From: an uncultured Bacilli bacterium
Lineage (GTDB): Bacteria > Bacillota_I > Bacilli_A > RFN20 > CAG-449
Reading direction: 5' to 3'
Length of the DNA stretch: 64,000 bases
NCBI GenBank assembly: GCA_947632435.1
Contig: CANRPC010000002.1
Coordinates: 62,001-126,000 of the forward strand
The position numbers and the translations under genes are program-made. Below the pieces are notes generated by a model. The model ran no database searches. It saw only the letters and a program-made list of their open reading frames with translations, and was not told where the DNA came from. This document shows, in pieces, positions 1 to 9,358 of the stretch. Every line of letters begins with the position of its first letter. The stretch's first letter is position 1.

Positions 1-530
1 AGATCAGTCATTAATTCATCCCGAGTTACAATTTTGTTTTTATGATTTAATAAATAACGAAATACAATCATTTCATTTTTTGTTAATTCAATTTCAATTC
101 CATTATTGTTTAGAGTGCATTTAGTTAAATTAATTCTTAAATCTTTATATGTGATTAAATTTACTGGAACTTCCATTCTTCTAAGTATAGCACCAATTCT
201 TAAAAGAAGTATATTTGAATTAAATGGTTTTGAAATATAATCATCTGCACCAAATGAAATCGAAAGTGCTTCATCAATTTCAGAATTTGAACTTGTTAAC
301 ATTATCACAGGAATATTTGATTTTTTACGTAATTCTTTAAGTAACATTTCTCCATTCATAAAGGGAATATTAATATCAAGAAGAATAAGATCTGGTAAAC
401 ACTTTAATATTTCATTTAAAGAATTAGAAAAATCATGCAGAATAATTGGATCAAAATTATTGTTCGATAATAATTTTGCTAATTCATCGCACATTATTTT
501 ATCATCTTCAACAATCATAATTTTTTTCAT
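1..530 (-). CDS. OmpR/PhoB-type response regulator (C-terminus cut by window edge)
   Basis: The 176 visible codons hold a receiver domain followed by the start of a winged-helix DNA-binding domain. The receiver shows the acidic pair D9/D10, the phospho-acceptor D52 in LILLDINIPFMNG and the conserved lysine in ISKPF near residue 101. The winged helix begins around residue 140 (ELTKNEMIVFRYLL), and the frame is still open at position 1. The ATG follows AGAAGTGA. It would be phosphorylated by a sensor histidine kinase and bind promoter DNA; the kinase is not in this window and may lie beyond the left edge. The layout is that of the OmpR family. The regulon cannot be read from the sequence. Confidence 0.92.
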   Translation of the reverse strand, partial: MKKIMIVEDDKIMCDELAKLLSNNNFDPIILHDFSNSLNEILKCLPDLILLDINIPFMNGEMLLKELRKKSNIPVIMLTSSNSEIDEALSISFGADDYISKPFNSNILLLRIGAILRRMEVPVNLITYKDLRINLTKCTLNNNGIEIELTKNEMIVFRYLLNHKNKIVTRDELMTD

Positions 531-554
531 ACAATTCACTTCTTTCAGTAAATA

Positions 555-560
555 ATTATA
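555..560 (-). promoter_or_regulatory. Extended -10 promoter of the response regulator
   Basis: On the minus strand TGATATAAT gives a perfect -10 hexamer with an extended TGn element, about 25 bases upstream of the regulator ATG; no good -35 is visible. The rest of the 231-base gap (531-762) holds only AT-rich sequence and a weak 6-bp stem followed by Ts near 718-745 that might end the MATE transcript. Confidence 0.45.
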
Positions 561-762
561 TCATGAAAAGAATTATCAATAACCTTACAATAATGTAATA
601 TATTAAGAATATTGTTTTCTAGAAATATTTATTAATAAAATTAAATAATATCAAAATAACTTAAATATTATACGCTAAATTGATTATAGAAAAGGTAATA
701 ATTGTATCTACGTTATAAAAATTATTTTGCATATCATAATAATCAAATGTTTGTTCAGTAAT

Positions 763-2118
763 TTATTTGAATTGTTTTGTTAAATTTTTAACCCATTTTT
801 TGGAAATTACAATATAACCACCTAAAAATAATTTAATTATATCTAATGAATAAATTAAGCAAACAAAGGGAACTAAAGATAAATTAGAAAATTTTAAAAG
901 TAAAAAGCAAACAGGAACTTGAATTACAAATGCATAAAGTGAATCAAAAGCTAGAACAATTTCTGTTCTTCCTCCAGACCGCATTAAAAAAAACAAAGCA
1001 TTATTAATTGCACATAACACAATATAAATTGCATTAAATTTAATTAAAATTAAGGCAATATTTTTAGCTTCAATGCCAATCCCTTTATAAAAAGAAACGA
1101 TTAAAGGAGAAATTGAAAATAAAATAATGCCTAAAATTAAAGAAACAAAAAATGTAAATAGTAAAGAATAATATCCTTGTTTTTGACCTAAATTATATTT
1201 TTCTCCACCTATACTTTCACCTACAATGATGGATATACCATTGCCTAATCCTAAACATACAACAAAAAGTAAATTATAAATTGTCGAAGAAATTGGTAAA
1301 ACTATGGTTGCAATTTCATCAACTTCGGAAAAAAAGTAAATCAATAAAGTTTGGCCTATTGACCAAAGTGTTTCGTTTATTAAAAGGGGAAGTGATTTTT
1401 TTAAAAAAGTAAAAAACATTTTCCTTTCAATTTTCAAATTATTTTTTAATCGATAAGTAAATTCATATTTTTTCCAAATTGTTAAAATAATTAATGCTAA
1501 TATTTCAAAAATTCTTTCTACTAAAGTACCAATTGCCGCGCCTTTTGCGCCTAAAGCAGGAAAAGAAAATTTACCATATATAAGAAGATAATTAATTAAA
1601 GTGTTAAATAATATTCCAATGAATGTTATAACTGTTGGAGGAATTAAATGATCTAGTTCCCGCATGCTTGTTGATAAGGAATTTGTCAAAGCATAAGGAA
1701 TAAAACTAACAGAAACTATAAAAATATAATCGCAAGCAATTTTTATAACTTCTTTATCTTTGCTAAAGCATGAAACTAGTTGTTTATTAAAAATCAATAC
1801 AATTAATGTTGCTAAAATGGCAATAAAAGTGCTGAAATATGACTTAAAAACAAATGATTTAGTTAAATTATTTTTATTTTCACCACCTTTAAATTGACAC
1901 AAAAAAACACTGCCTCCTTCAACCGCGCCAAAAATCATTAAATTGATAACAAATACAATTTGAGTAGCAATATAAACACCCGAAATTGATTTTTCGTCTA
2001 ATTGACCAACCATTAAAGTGTCTAAAAGTGAAGCAATATTCAAAAATAATTGTTGAATAATAATTGGTAAAGAGACTAAAAATAACTTTTTAATAAATAC
2101 TAAAAATTCTTTTTTCAT
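763..2118 (-). CDS. MATE family multidrug/sodium antiporter
   Basis: A 451-residue membrane protein of about 12 hydrophobic segments with the usual length and two-repeat layout of MatE transporters. The N-terminal LPIIIQQLFLNIASLLDTLM and the later ESIGGEKYNLGQKQGYYSL are characteristic of the family. Such proteins export cationic drugs or metabolites against Na+ or H+ gradients. The ATG follows AGGGGA and lies 9 bases after the stop of the upstream methyltransferase, so the two are probably cotranscribed. The substrate cannot be predicted. Confidence 0.9.
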   Translation of the reverse strand: MKKEFLVFIKKLFLVSLPIIIQQLFLNIASLLDTLMVGQLDEKSISGVYIATQIVFVINLMIFGAVEGGSVFLCQFKGGENKNNLTKSFVFKSYFSTFIAILATLIVLIFNKQLVSCFSKDKEVIKIACDYIFIVSVSFIPYALTNSLSTSMRELDHLIPPTVITFIGILFNTLINYLLIYGKFSFPALGAKGAAIGTLVERIFEILALIILTIWKKYEFTYRLKNNLKIERKMFFTFLKKSLPLLINETLWSIGQTLLIYFFSEVDEIATIVLPISSTIYNLLFVVCLGLGNGISIIVGESIGGEKYNLGQKQGYYSLLFTFFVSLILGIILFSISPLIVSFYKGIGIEAKNIALILIKFNAIYIVLCAINNALFFLMRSGGRTEIVLAFDSLYAFVIQVPVCFLLLKFSNLSLVPFVCLIYSLDIIKLFLGGYIVISKKWVKNLTKQFK

Positions 2119-2127
2119 ATTTTCCCC

Positions 2128-3309
2128 TTATTTAAAACTTATTTTTTCTAAGTCTTGATCTTCTTTATTATTAATAAGAAGTTTATATAAAGTAGGCAAA
2201 AAATTAAATTCCTTCATTAACTTATGTATTTCTTCAAGTTTTAATAATCGATAATTTTTTGAAACAAGTTGCTTTTTTACCGCGCGTATTAAAATATTTT
2301 TAGGTGTATGTTCAAAATCTACAAATTCTAAAAGTTGTGTTTTATAACCTTCATATTCTAAAAGATTTGCCCGTATTGCATCGGTAAATAAAGCACACAT
2401 TCTTTCTTTAATAATCCCATATTCTGATAAAATTTTTAAATTAGTAGGCTGACATTGATTATTTAATTCATGCTGACAACATGGTACAGAAAAAATCATT
2501 TTTTCCTGCCATTTAATCGCATTATATAATGCATAATCTGTAGCTATATCACATGCATGTAAAGTTAAAACCATATCTACTTTAAATGGTGCATTATAAT
2601 TATTAATATCGCCAACTTCAAAACGTAATGATTCATAATTATATTTTTTAGCAATCGCATTGCACTTTTTTATAACATCTTCTTTAAGATCTAAACCGAT
2701 AATATTTCCTTTTATGCCTTTAATTTCTTTTAAATAATAATAAACAACAAAAGTTAAATAAGATTTTCCACATCCAAAATCAATAATATTTAACTCTTTA
2801 TAATTTTCTTCCTTAATTACATCATCAATTATTTCTAAAAAGCGATTAATTTGCTTATATTTATCATACATTGCATTTATTATTTTACCATCATGAGTAA
2901 AAATACCCATTTCAATTAATGGCTCAATAATTTTACCCTCTTTTAAAATATAATTTTTTTGACGATTATGTTCATTTTGCATACCAAGATTAATATCCGA
3001 TTTTTTTCTTTTAAAATGACATTTACCATCTTTAGAAATTAAAAGAATTAGTTCTGTATTCATTTTAAATGCATTAACTTGCAAATAATTATTTTGAATT
3101 ATACTTTTTAATTTTTCTAAAATAAAAACTTCTTTAACATTTTCATGAAATACTTGTTTATCAGAATATTTGCTTATTTGATAATAATTTTGTTTTTTTT
3201 CAACAACAATTTTTTTTATTTCTTCTTTTTTTAATTTAGGTTTACTGATAACAAATTTTATCATTTCTTCATTAAGCATATTTTGAATATATAATTCTAA
3301 TTCTTCCAT
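2128..3309 (-). CDS. Class I SAM-dependent methyltransferase (Methyltransf_32/GSTCD-like)
   Basis: A protein of about 393 residues. The N-terminal half (to about residue 150) looks like a specificity or RNA-binding region and the C-terminal half is a Rossmann methyltransferase. The SAM-binding motif I is IDFGCGKSYLTF, followed by GLDLKEDVI, LHACDIATDYAL and the typical VPCCQHEL. These motifs match the poorly characterised Methyltransf_32 family, thought to act on RNA; the substrate is unknown. A longer frame starts at 3315, but AAAGGT sits 8 bases before the ATG at 3309, which I therefore prefer. It is first in a two-gene unit with the MATE transporter. Confidence 0.8.
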   Translation of the reverse strand: MEELELYIQNMLNEEMIKFVISKPKLKKEEIKKIVVEKKQNYYQISKYSDKQVFHENVKEVFILEKLKSIIQNNYLQVNAFKMNTELILLISKDGKCHFKRKKSDINLGMQNEHNRQKNYILKEGKIIEPLIEMGIFTHDGKIINAMYDKYKQINRFLEIIDDVIKEENYKELNIIDFGCGKSYLTFVVYYYLKEIKGIKGNIIGLDLKEDVIKKCNAIAKKYNYESLRFEVGDINNYNAPFKVDMVLTLHACDIATDYALYNAIKWQEKMIFSVPCCQHELNNQCQPTNLKILSEYGIIKERMCALFTDAIRANLLEYEGYKTQLLEFVDFEHTPKNILIRAVKKQLVSKNYRLLKLEEIHKLMKEFNFLPTLYKLLINNKEDQDLEKISFK

Positions 3310-3458
3310 AATCATTACCTTTGTTAACCTTTATATAATATACAATATTCTAATGTTTAAGACCACAAAGAAAATAATAAAATACGTTGTTTGCTTTGCA
3401 AAACTTTAATTTTAATAATTAATCTTGTAAAATAGTTTTGATTAAAGGAAACAAAAAT

Positions 3459-4364
3459 ATGTCAGAAATTAAAACTAACAACGTAGAAAGTAATAAATCA
3501 ACTTATGAAAATTTAGAAATTCTAAGAACAAATTTTCTTAAAGAATATAACAAGCAACAAAAAATCAGTATTGTTATACTTGTTGTTTTTATTGTTTTAA
3601 TGCTTGCTTCTTTTATTATTCTTATTTCTATGCCAGATAAAATTCATTATGTTTTAATCGCAGCATTAGTTATTTTTCTTGGAACTTTTTTAATTACTAA
3701 AAAAATTAAAAATGAACGAATTAAAAGTGTCACAACATATGTAGAAAATTATCGTCAATTAATAAATGAAGATATTTACAAAAATATAAATTTGCAAAAT
3801 ATGGAAATTAATCCTTTAGAGAAAATAGAAGAAAGTACTTTAGAAAATATTAATATTTTTGATAATTTTGAAGATTTACACTCTAATGATGTTGTTAAAG
3901 GAAAATTTCAAAATCATGATTTTTTAAGTTATTCCGCGGCATTATATAATACAAAAAATGAAATAATATTTTATGGTAAAATTTTTACTTTAAATCTTGA
4001 TGAAACAGATGGAAGTTTAATTATTCATCAAAAAAATGAAAAAGGTAAAGGAATTATAAAACCAATTAATTATCAAGAAATTAATAATGTTTTTTCTGAT
4101 AAATTTATTTGCTATGCTTCTAGTGAAGAAATAGTTGATAAATTACTTGATGATAAAGCAATTAAAAATATTGAAAATTTAATACAAGATGAAGTATTTT
4201 CAGATTATACTTTTGTTATTCAAGATAGTAAAATTTATGCATTTGTATCTTGTAGAAATGATGTAATTGATATTCCATTAAAAGATCCTGTTAAAGAAGA
4301 AATTTTTGAAAAACAAAAAAATTTAACCGAAATAATATTTAAAATTTTTAAGGAAATAAAATAA
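3459..4364 (+). CDS. DUF3137 family membrane protein
   Basis: About 302 residues with two adjacent membrane segments near residues 34-52 and 60-79 and a large soluble C-terminal domain. The layout (N-terminal coiled stretch, two helices, then an alpha/beta domain of about 200 residues) matches DUF3137 proteins; the function is unknown. The open frame extends to a TTG at 3438, but AAAGGAAA ends 7-8 bases before the ATG at 3459, which is the better start. One base separates its stop from the next ATG, so it is cotranscribed with the DUF402 gene. Confidence 0.65.
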   Translation: MSEIKTNNVESNKSTYENLEILRTNFLKEYNKQQKISIVILVVFIVLMLASFIILISMPDKIHYVLIAALVIFLGTFLITKKIKNERIKSVTTYVENYRQLINEDIYKNINLQNMEINPLEKIEESTLENINIFDNFEDLHSNDVVKGKFQNHDFLSYSAALYNTKNEIIFYGKIFTLNLDETDGSLIIHQKNEKGKGIIKPINYQEINNVFSDKFICYASSEEIVDKLLDDKAIKNIENLIQDEVFSDYTFVIQDSKIYAFVSCRNDVIDIPLKDPVKEEIFEKQKNLTEIIFKIFKEIK

Positions 4365-4365
4365 A

Positions 4366-4911
4366 ATGTATGGTTTAGAAAAAGGACATTGGATTAGAAT
4401 TCAAAGTTTTAAACATGATGCAACTTTGCATCGTACATGGAATTTTGCAATGATTTTAGATATTCAAGATGATTATATTGTCGTCGCTTCAAAAACTAAC
4501 AAAGTTATCGAAAGTGATGGACGAATTTGGTATACTAAAGAGCCTGCAGTAAGTGTCTTTTTTTTCAAAGAATGGTATAATATCATCGCTATGATAAGAA
4601 ATAATGAAGTTTATTATTATTGTAATATTGCTTCACCTTCTATCGTGGACAATAAAGTTATTAAATATATTGATTACGATTTAGATTTAAAACTTTTACC
4701 AGATAATTCTATCATTGGTCTTGATGCTAAAGAATATGAATTTCATCGAAAAAAATATAATTATTCTGATGAATTAAATATTGTATGTAAACATAGTTTT
4801 AAAAAAGTAGAATCACTGATGGCAAATAGGTTATTTCCTTTTGATGATAAAAAAATCATGGATTATTATGCTATATTTGAAAAGTTAAGGAAACATCAAG
4901 AAAGTATTTAA
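4366..4911 (+). CDS. DUF402 protein, likely nucleoside tri/diphosphatase (Ntdp/YgaC type)
   Basis: This 181-residue protein has the complete DUF402 signature: FKEWYNIIAMI, then YYYCNIASP, then KYIDYDLDLK and a DxxEYEFH motif, whose acidic residues bind metal in the Staphylococcus and Bacillus homologues that hydrolyse nucleoside tri- and diphosphates. It follows the DUF3137 gene by one base and precedes tsaE by 45 bases on the same strand. Family assignment is firm; the phosphatase role is by homology. Confidence 0.8.
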   Translation: MYGLEKGHWIRIQSFKHDATLHRTWNFAMILDIQDDYIVVASKTNKVIESDGRIWYTKEPAVSVFFFKEWYNIIAMIRNNEVYYYCNIASPSIVDNKVIKYIDYDLDLKLLPDNSIIGLDAKEYEFHRKKYNYSDELNIVCKHSFKKVESLMANRLFPFDDKKIMDYYAIFEKLRKHQESI

Positions 4912-4956
4912 TATTAATTAATAATTTTATATTTTTATTAGAAAGAAGGTTTTAAT

Positions 4957-5427
4957 ATGGAAGAAACTTTACATTTAAAAAGTGCTGATGAAACCTTAAA
5001 TCTTGCAAGTTCATTAATAAAATATTTACCAATTCCATCTATAATAACTTTAAATGGGAATTTAGGAGCAGGAAAAACAATTTTTGCAAAAGGATTAGCT
5101 AAAGGTTTAAATATTAAGCAAGATGTTACTAGTCCAACATTTAATATATTAAAATGTTATTTTGATGGCAATGTACCATTTTATCATATTGATGCATATC
5201 GATTAGAAGATTCTCAAAATAAAGATATTGGATTAGAAGAAGTTATTGATGGAAATGGAATCTGTGTAATTGAATGGCCTAATTACATCAAAGAAATAAT
5301 TTTCGATGATTTAAATATTGACATTCAAATTATTTCTTTAAATGAAAGAGTTTTTACATTTAAAAGCGAAAATAAAAAGTATGAACAAGTTTTTACGTAT
5401 TTAGAAGGATTAAAAAATGTTTTATAA
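4957..5427 (+). CDS. tsaE: tRNA t6A biosynthesis ATPase TsaE
   Basis: A 156-residue P-loop protein with Walker A GNLGAGKT at residues 34-41, the family motif SPTFNILKCY and YHIDAYRL, and a Walker B-like VIEWPNYI. TsaE binds the TsaB-TsaD complex and its ATPase cycle is needed for repeated synthesis of N6-threonylcarbamoyladenosine at position 37 of ANN-decoding tRNAs. The ATG follows AGAAAGAAGG. Its 3' end overlaps tsaB by 11 bases, so the genes are translationally coupled. Length is standard for the family. Confidence 0.96.
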   Translation: MEETLHLKSADETLNLASSLIKYLPIPSIITLNGNLGAGKTIFAKGLAKGLNIKQDVTSPTFNILKCYFDGNVPFYHIDAYRLEDSQNKDIGLEEVIDGNGICVIEWPNYIKEIIFDDLNIDIQIISLNERVFTFKSENKKYEQVFTYLEGLKNVL

Positions 5428-6016
5428 ATTACTATTAGATACCTCAGATCAATATTTAAGTATCGGTGTTGCAGAAGAAAATAAATTGATTTATGAAAAA
5501 TCATTTGAAGCATGGCAAAGACAATCAGAATTATTAGTTCCAGAAATTGTCTTAGCTTTAAATAGTTTAAAAATTACTTTAAAAGATATAAAAGAAATAG
5601 TTATTGGTAAAGGACCAGGTTCTTATACAGGAGTACGAATTGCCATGACTTTTGCAAAAACTTTATCAACTGTAACTGATATAAAAATAAAAGCAATTTC
5701 TTCTCTTGCGATTCTTGGTCGTGCTGATGAAAATTTTGTTTCTTTAATTAATGCCCGTTCTAAAAGAAGCTATATAGCTATTTATTCTCAAGGCAATTGT
5801 CTTTTAAAAGATCAAATTTTACCTAATGAAAAAGTTTTAGAAATTATTAAAGAATATCATGAAAAAGGGTTTAAAATATATGGTAATACAACTTATCTAA
5901 ATATTCCAAACGATGGTCAAAAAATAATTGAAGGTCTTTTGACTTTTGCTAATATAACCAAAGTAGAAGAAGATATTTTATCTCTTAAACCAATTTATTT
6001 AAAGGATACATTATGA
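5417..6016 (+). CDS. tsaB: tRNA t6A biosynthesis protein TsaB
   Basis: A 199-residue ASKHA-fold protein starting LLLDTSDQYLSIGV and carrying the conserved GKGPGSYTGVRIAMTFAKTL block around residues 66-85. TsaB is the inactive TsaD paralogue that scaffolds the threonylcarbamoyl transferase complex. It overlaps tsaE at its 5' end and ends in a TGA that overlaps the ATG of rimI, which shows UGA is a stop codon here. Confidence 0.95.
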   Translation: MFYKLLLDTSDQYLSIGVAEENKLIYEKSFEAWQRQSELLVPEIVLALNSLKITLKDIKEIVIGKGPGSYTGVRIAMTFAKTLSTVTDIKIKAISSLAILGRADENFVSLINARSKRSYIAIYSQGNCLLKDQILPNEKVLEIIKEYHEKGFKIYGNTTYLNIPNDGQKIIEGLLTFANITKVEEDILSLKPIYLKDTL

Positions 6017-6462
6017 TTATAAGACCTTGTGAAGAAAGTGATTTAAATACATTATGTGCCATAGAAAAAGCATGTTTTAAATCTCATCAATGGAATTATA
6101 AACAATTTCAATATGAATTATTAGAAAATCAATTTGCTAACATTTTTGTTATTGAAGAAGGAAAAGTATTTGGATTTATTGATTTTTGGATTCTTTTTGA
6201 AAAAGGTGAAATAGCACGCATTGCCATTATTCCTCAATTGCAAAATAAAGGTATAGGAAATATTTTATTAAATGATGCATTGAAAAGAATGATAGAACAA
6301 AATGTAATATCATTTTCTTTAGAAGTAAGAGTATCTAATGAAGCCGCGATAAGATTATATGAAAAAAATGGATTTTCGAAAAAATTAATAAAAAAGGGTT
6401 ATTATCAAGATGGGGAAGATGCATATTTAATGCTTAAAGAAATAGGTGAAATTAATGGATAA
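6013..6462 (+). CDS. rimI: Ribosomal protein alanine N-acetyltransferase RimI (GNAT)
   Basis: A 149-residue GNAT protein. The acetyl-CoA binding motif is IPQLQNKGIGNILL near residues 77-90 and the C-terminal LEVRVSNEAAIRLYEKNGF is diagnostic of RimI. The family acetylates the N-terminus of ribosomal protein S18 in E. coli; in Bacillota the gene is regularly embedded between tsaB and tsaD as here. It overlaps both neighbours. The substrate in this organism is inferred. Confidence 0.92.
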   Translation: MIIRPCEESDLNTLCAIEKACFKSHQWNYKQFQYELLENQFANIFVIEEGKVFGFIDFWILFEKGEIARIAIIPQLQNKGIGNILLNDALKRMIEQNVISFSLEVRVSNEAAIRLYEKNGFSKKLIKKGYYQDGEDAYLMLKEIGEING

Positions 6463-7468
6463 AATAATATTAGCAATTGAATCAAGTTGTGATGAAACAT
6501 CATGTGCAATAATAAAAAATGATACATTATTAGCAAATATTGTATCAACTCAAATAGAAATACATAAAAAATACGGAGGTGTTATGCCTGAAATTGCCTC
6601 TCGTCTTCATGTAGAAAATATTGGCGTGGTAATTAAAGAAGCTTTAGAAAAAGCTCAAATTAGTATGGAAGAAGTTACGGCAATTGGAGTAACACGTGGA
6701 CCAGGTTTAATTGGTGCTTTGCATGTCGGTTTGCAAGCTGCGAAAGCTTTATCCTTATATTATAATAAACCTTTAATTCCCGTTCATCATCTTGCTGGGC
6801 ATATTTATGCTTCGGAATTTGTTTCACCATTAAAATTTCCATTACTGGCAATTGTTGTTTCTGGTGGAAATACAGAATTAGTTATTATGAAAGAACATCT
6901 TGATTTTCAGATAATAGGCGAAACAAAAGATGATGCAATTGGTGAAGCTTTTGATAAAGTTGCACGAGTTTTAGGGCTTTCATATCCAGGTGGAGTAGAA
7001 ATTGATCGACTATTCAAAAAAGGAAAAGCAAATTATCATCTTCCTAAACCATTAAATGATAAAAGCTACAATTATTCTTTTTCTGGTCTTAAAACAGCGG
7101 TAATAAATGAAGTACATAAAATTCAACAAAATGGTCAAAAAGTATGCATCGAAGATATGGCACATTCATTTCAAAAAACAGCAATAGATCTTCTTCTTGA
7201 TAAAGCTTTACCTGCGATTGATGAATTTCATTGCCAACAAGTCTTATTAGCGGGTGGAGTATCAGCTAATTCTTATTTAAGAAGTGAAATTATAAAAAGA
7301 ACAAAAGATAAAAACATCGAAGTTATTTTACCACCTTTATGGTGCACAACTGATAATGCTGCTATGATTGCAAAAGTAGCAACTTATTTATATGATAAAA
7401 AGGTCTTTGCACCTTTATCTATTAGTGCAGACCCATGTTGGAGACTAGAAGATTTTTTAAATTTTTAA
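6455..7468 (+). CDS. tsaD: tRNA N6-adenosine threonylcarbamoyltransferase TsaD
   Basis: This 337-residue protein opens with ILAIESSCDETS and has the metal-binding HHLAGH near residue 110 and SGGNTELV, the hallmarks of Kae1/TsaD. It transfers the threonylcarbamoyl group from TC-AMP (made by TsaC, not in this window) to A37 of tRNA. The frame could begin at a GTG at 6446, but that GTG is part of the AGGTG ribosome binding site for the ATG at 6455, so I choose the latter. It overlaps rimI by 8 bases and closes the operon; its 3' end overlaps the convergent next gene by 4 bases. Confidence 0.96.
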   Translation: MDKIILAIESSCDETSCAIIKNDTLLANIVSTQIEIHKKYGGVMPEIASRLHVENIGVVIKEALEKAQISMEEVTAIGVTRGPGLIGALHVGLQAAKALSLYYNKPLIPVHHLAGHIYASEFVSPLKFPLLAIVVSGGNTELVIMKEHLDFQIIGETKDDAIGEAFDKVARVLGLSYPGGVEIDRLFKKGKANYHLPKPLNDKSYNYSFSGLKTAVINEVHKIQQNGQKVCIEDMAHSFQKTAIDLLLDKALPAIDEFHCQQVLLAGGVSANSYLRSEIIKRTKDKNIEVILPPLWCTTDNAAMIAKVATYLYDKKVFAPLSISADPCWRLEDFLNF

Positions 7469-7968
7469 TTATTTATAGTAATTTTAGCATTTACTATTTG
7501 TTTAGATTTCAATAATTCTATTTTTGTTTTATGTTTCTCAAAAAAGAAAGTATAAGCTGCTTCCCAAATAAAAACCCAACCAACAATTTCTAAAATTGTA
7601 CTCCATATTTGGTTAGAAGAATTTGTTTCGACAATAAGCATAATAACTATAAAAATTACTCCGATTAATAATAAAACAAATGATAAAATATTATAATGAA
7701 ATAAATCACGAAAATGTTGTTTAATATTATTAGAATAATAATTTATAATTGCATTTTTAAAAAATTCTTTTTCATTTTCTTCTATAACATTACTTACAAT
7801 ATTTATTTCAATTTCCCTTTTTGGAGAAACATATTTTAAAGCATTATCCAAATATAAAGCTGCTTCAGAGCTAATTACAGGTGTTTTAGAGCAATATGGT
7901 GAAATGAAATCACTTTTATCAAGAATGTTCATTTCAATAACATAATTTAATTCTTCATCTTTATTCAT
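7465..7968 (-). CDS. Hypothetical membrane protein with two transmembrane helices
   Basis: I do not recognise this 167-residue protein. It has a soluble N-terminal region of about 90 residues, two hydrophobic helices near 93-115 and 122-140 (the second contains WVFIWEAAYTFFFEKHK), and a short basic tail. It follows the GT4 gene on the same strand after 56 bases without a visible terminator, so it is probably read from the GT4 promoter. Its stop overlaps the end of tsaD in convergent orientation. Confidence 0.6.
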   Translation of the reverse strand: MNKDEELNYVIEMNILDKSDFISPYCSKTPVISSEAALYLDNALKYVSPKREIEINIVSNVIEENEKEFFKNAIINYYSNNIKQHFRDLFHYNILSFVLLLIGVIFIVIMLIVETNSSNQIWSTILEIVGWVFIWEAAYTFFFEKHKTKIELLKSKQIVNAKITINN

Positions 7969-8024
7969 AAATACCTCATTTAAACAAACTATTTTGATTT
8001 TTATAATTTTGTTAAAAAATTCAT

Positions 8025-9047
8025 TTACTGGTTTGAATTTTTATCATATTTAGCATAAATTTTTTCATAAATGCTTTTTAATTTATCGCCCACTTTTTCA
8101 ATAGAACGTTCTTCTACAATTTTATAACCATTTTCTTTAATGGAAGTATTATCGTGATTGAGTATATAATCAATTTTTTGGATAAAACCATTTAAATCTT
8201 TTGCTTTATAACAATTTACACCATCATCTAACCAATCTTTATATACGCCTATATCTCTAACAAGTGAAACACATTTTGAAGCTAATGCTTCTAAAACAAC
8301 AATGCCCTCAGTTTCCTCATAACTTGGGAATAAAAATAAATCTGCGTATAAGTAAGCACCTTTAATGATATCATTATCAATATAACCAGGAAAAATACAG
8401 TTCTTTGGTTTTGAACGTAAGGCCTTTTTAATAACATGAGATCTTAATATTGGAGCAAGATTGCCAAACCAAATAAATTTGATATTAGGATATTTTTTAG
8501 CTATTTCAATAAAATCTGGAACGCCTTTTCTTTTGAAAAGCATACCAACACCGATTATAACTTTTTGACCATCTTCAATGTTAAATCTTTTTTTAAAGGC
8601 GACAATTTTTTCTTCAGAGTATTGATAATCCTCTAATTTAATGCCATTAGAACAAGCATAAATGTCTTTTTGGTAACCATAAGAATCAATTAAAGATTTA
8701 GAATAATTTGTTGGAGTTATAATTGCATCTGCATTTTTATACATTATTTTAATTTGATGATAAAACCAAATTTTAGCAATCTTCCAAAAAGCAAAAGATT
8801 CACGGAAATCTTCAAAAGTAGAATGTCCGTGTACAATTACAGGAATATGATTTTTGCGACATTTTTTTAATAGGCGATAACTTTTATTATATAAAGTATT
8901 TATATGAGCCATATCGTATTTTTCTTTTGGATTAATGGTAAAATCTTGCTTAGCTAAATTACAAGCAATCATTTGATGCTTCATCGCACGACCAATTCCA
9001 CTTTTTCTAATTATTTTTTCATTTTCAAAATAGATTAGGACTTTCAT
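8025..9047 (-). CDS. GT4 family glycosyltransferase, probably glycolipid-forming
   Basis: A 340-residue GT-B enzyme. The N-terminal domain has KSGIGRAMKHQ and VIVHGHSTFEDFRESF; the C-terminal nucleotide-sugar domain has GVGMLFKRKGVPDF and the ExxxGIVVLEALAS signature near residue 245. The start of the protein resembles the CpoA-type diglycosyl-diacylglycerol synthases of low-GC Gram-positives, which add a second sugar to membrane glycolipids on the cytoplasmic face. That function is inference from remembered family features. The ATG follows GGAGGA and a strong promoter lies directly upstream, making it the first gene of a probable two-gene unit. Confidence 0.8.
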   Translation of the reverse strand: MKVLIYFENEKIIRKSGIGRAMKHQMIACNLAKQDFTINPKEKYDMAHINTLYNKSYRLLKKCRKNHIPVIVHGHSTFEDFRESFAFWKIAKIWFYHQIKIMYKNADAIITPTNYSKSLIDSYGYQKDIYACSNGIKLEDYQYSEEKIVAFKKRFNIEDGQKVIIGVGMLFKRKGVPDFIEIAKKYPNIKFIWFGNLAPILRSHVIKKALRSKPKNCIFPGYIDNDIIKGAYLYADLFLFPSYEETEGIVVLEALASKCVSLVRDIGVYKDWLDDGVNCYKAKDLNGFIQKIDYILNHDNTSIKENGYKIVEERSIEKVGDKLKSIYEKIYAKYDKNSNQ

Positions 9048-9073
9048 ATATCCTCCAAAACTAAGTTATGATT

Positions 9074-9102
9074 ATTGTAAAATTTATATGATTATTTGTC
9101 AA
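9074..9102 (-). promoter_or_regulatory. Sigma-A-type promoter of the GT4 glycosyltransferase
   Basis: Minus strand: TTGACA (9102-9097), a 17-bp spacer and TACAAT (9079-9074), ending 26 bases before the ATG. Confidence 0.75.
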
Positions 9103-9174
9103 TCTTCCCGTTTTTGCTAATAATTTCAGTAACAACTTTTCTACAATATTCTTAAATTTCTTCTTAGATTTTTG

Positions 9175-9209
9175 AAAAAATCGTCCTATTATTTTTTTAA
9201 TAGAACGAG
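9175..9209 (-). terminator. Intrinsic terminator after tRNA-Ala
   Basis: An 11-bp stem with one mismatch pairs 9181-9191 with 9199-9209 and is followed on the minus strand by six Ts (9180-9175). It starts 11 bases after the tRNA 3' end. Confidence 0.8.
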
Positions 9210-9220
9210 ATTATCTTTAA

Positions 9221-9296
9221 TGGTGGAGTCAACGGGGCTCGAACCCGCCACCTCCTCCATGCCATGGAGGCGCTCTCCCAGATGAGCTATGACCCC
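9221..9296 (-). tRNA. tRNA-Ala (anticodon GGC)
   Basis: A complete cloverleaf on the minus strand with encoded CCA. The acceptor stem pairs GGGGTCA with TGACTCC and contains the G3:U70 wobble that identifies alanine tRNAs. The anticodon stem CCTCC/GGAGG holds the loop ATGGCAT, giving anticodon GGC for GCC and GCU codons. The T arm contains GGTTCGAACCCC. It is a single-gene unit with its own promoter and terminator. Confidence 0.97.
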
Positions 9297-9306
9297 GACA
9301 AGTTTT

Positions 9307-9335
9307 AGTTTAATTAAGCAAACTTAAAATGTCAA
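9307..9335 (-). promoter_or_regulatory. Promoter of tRNA-Ala
   Basis: Minus strand: TTGACA (9335-9330), 17-bp spacer, TAAACT (9312-9307), about 10 bases before the mature tRNA 5' end. Confidence 0.75.
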
Positions 9336-9358
9336 TAATAAACTAAAACATGTATTCT

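Noticed and set aside
6013-6016. Mycoplasma-type code with UGA as Trp
   Set aside because: tsaB and dxr end naturally at UGA in ATGA overlaps and tryptophans are encoded by TGG throughout.
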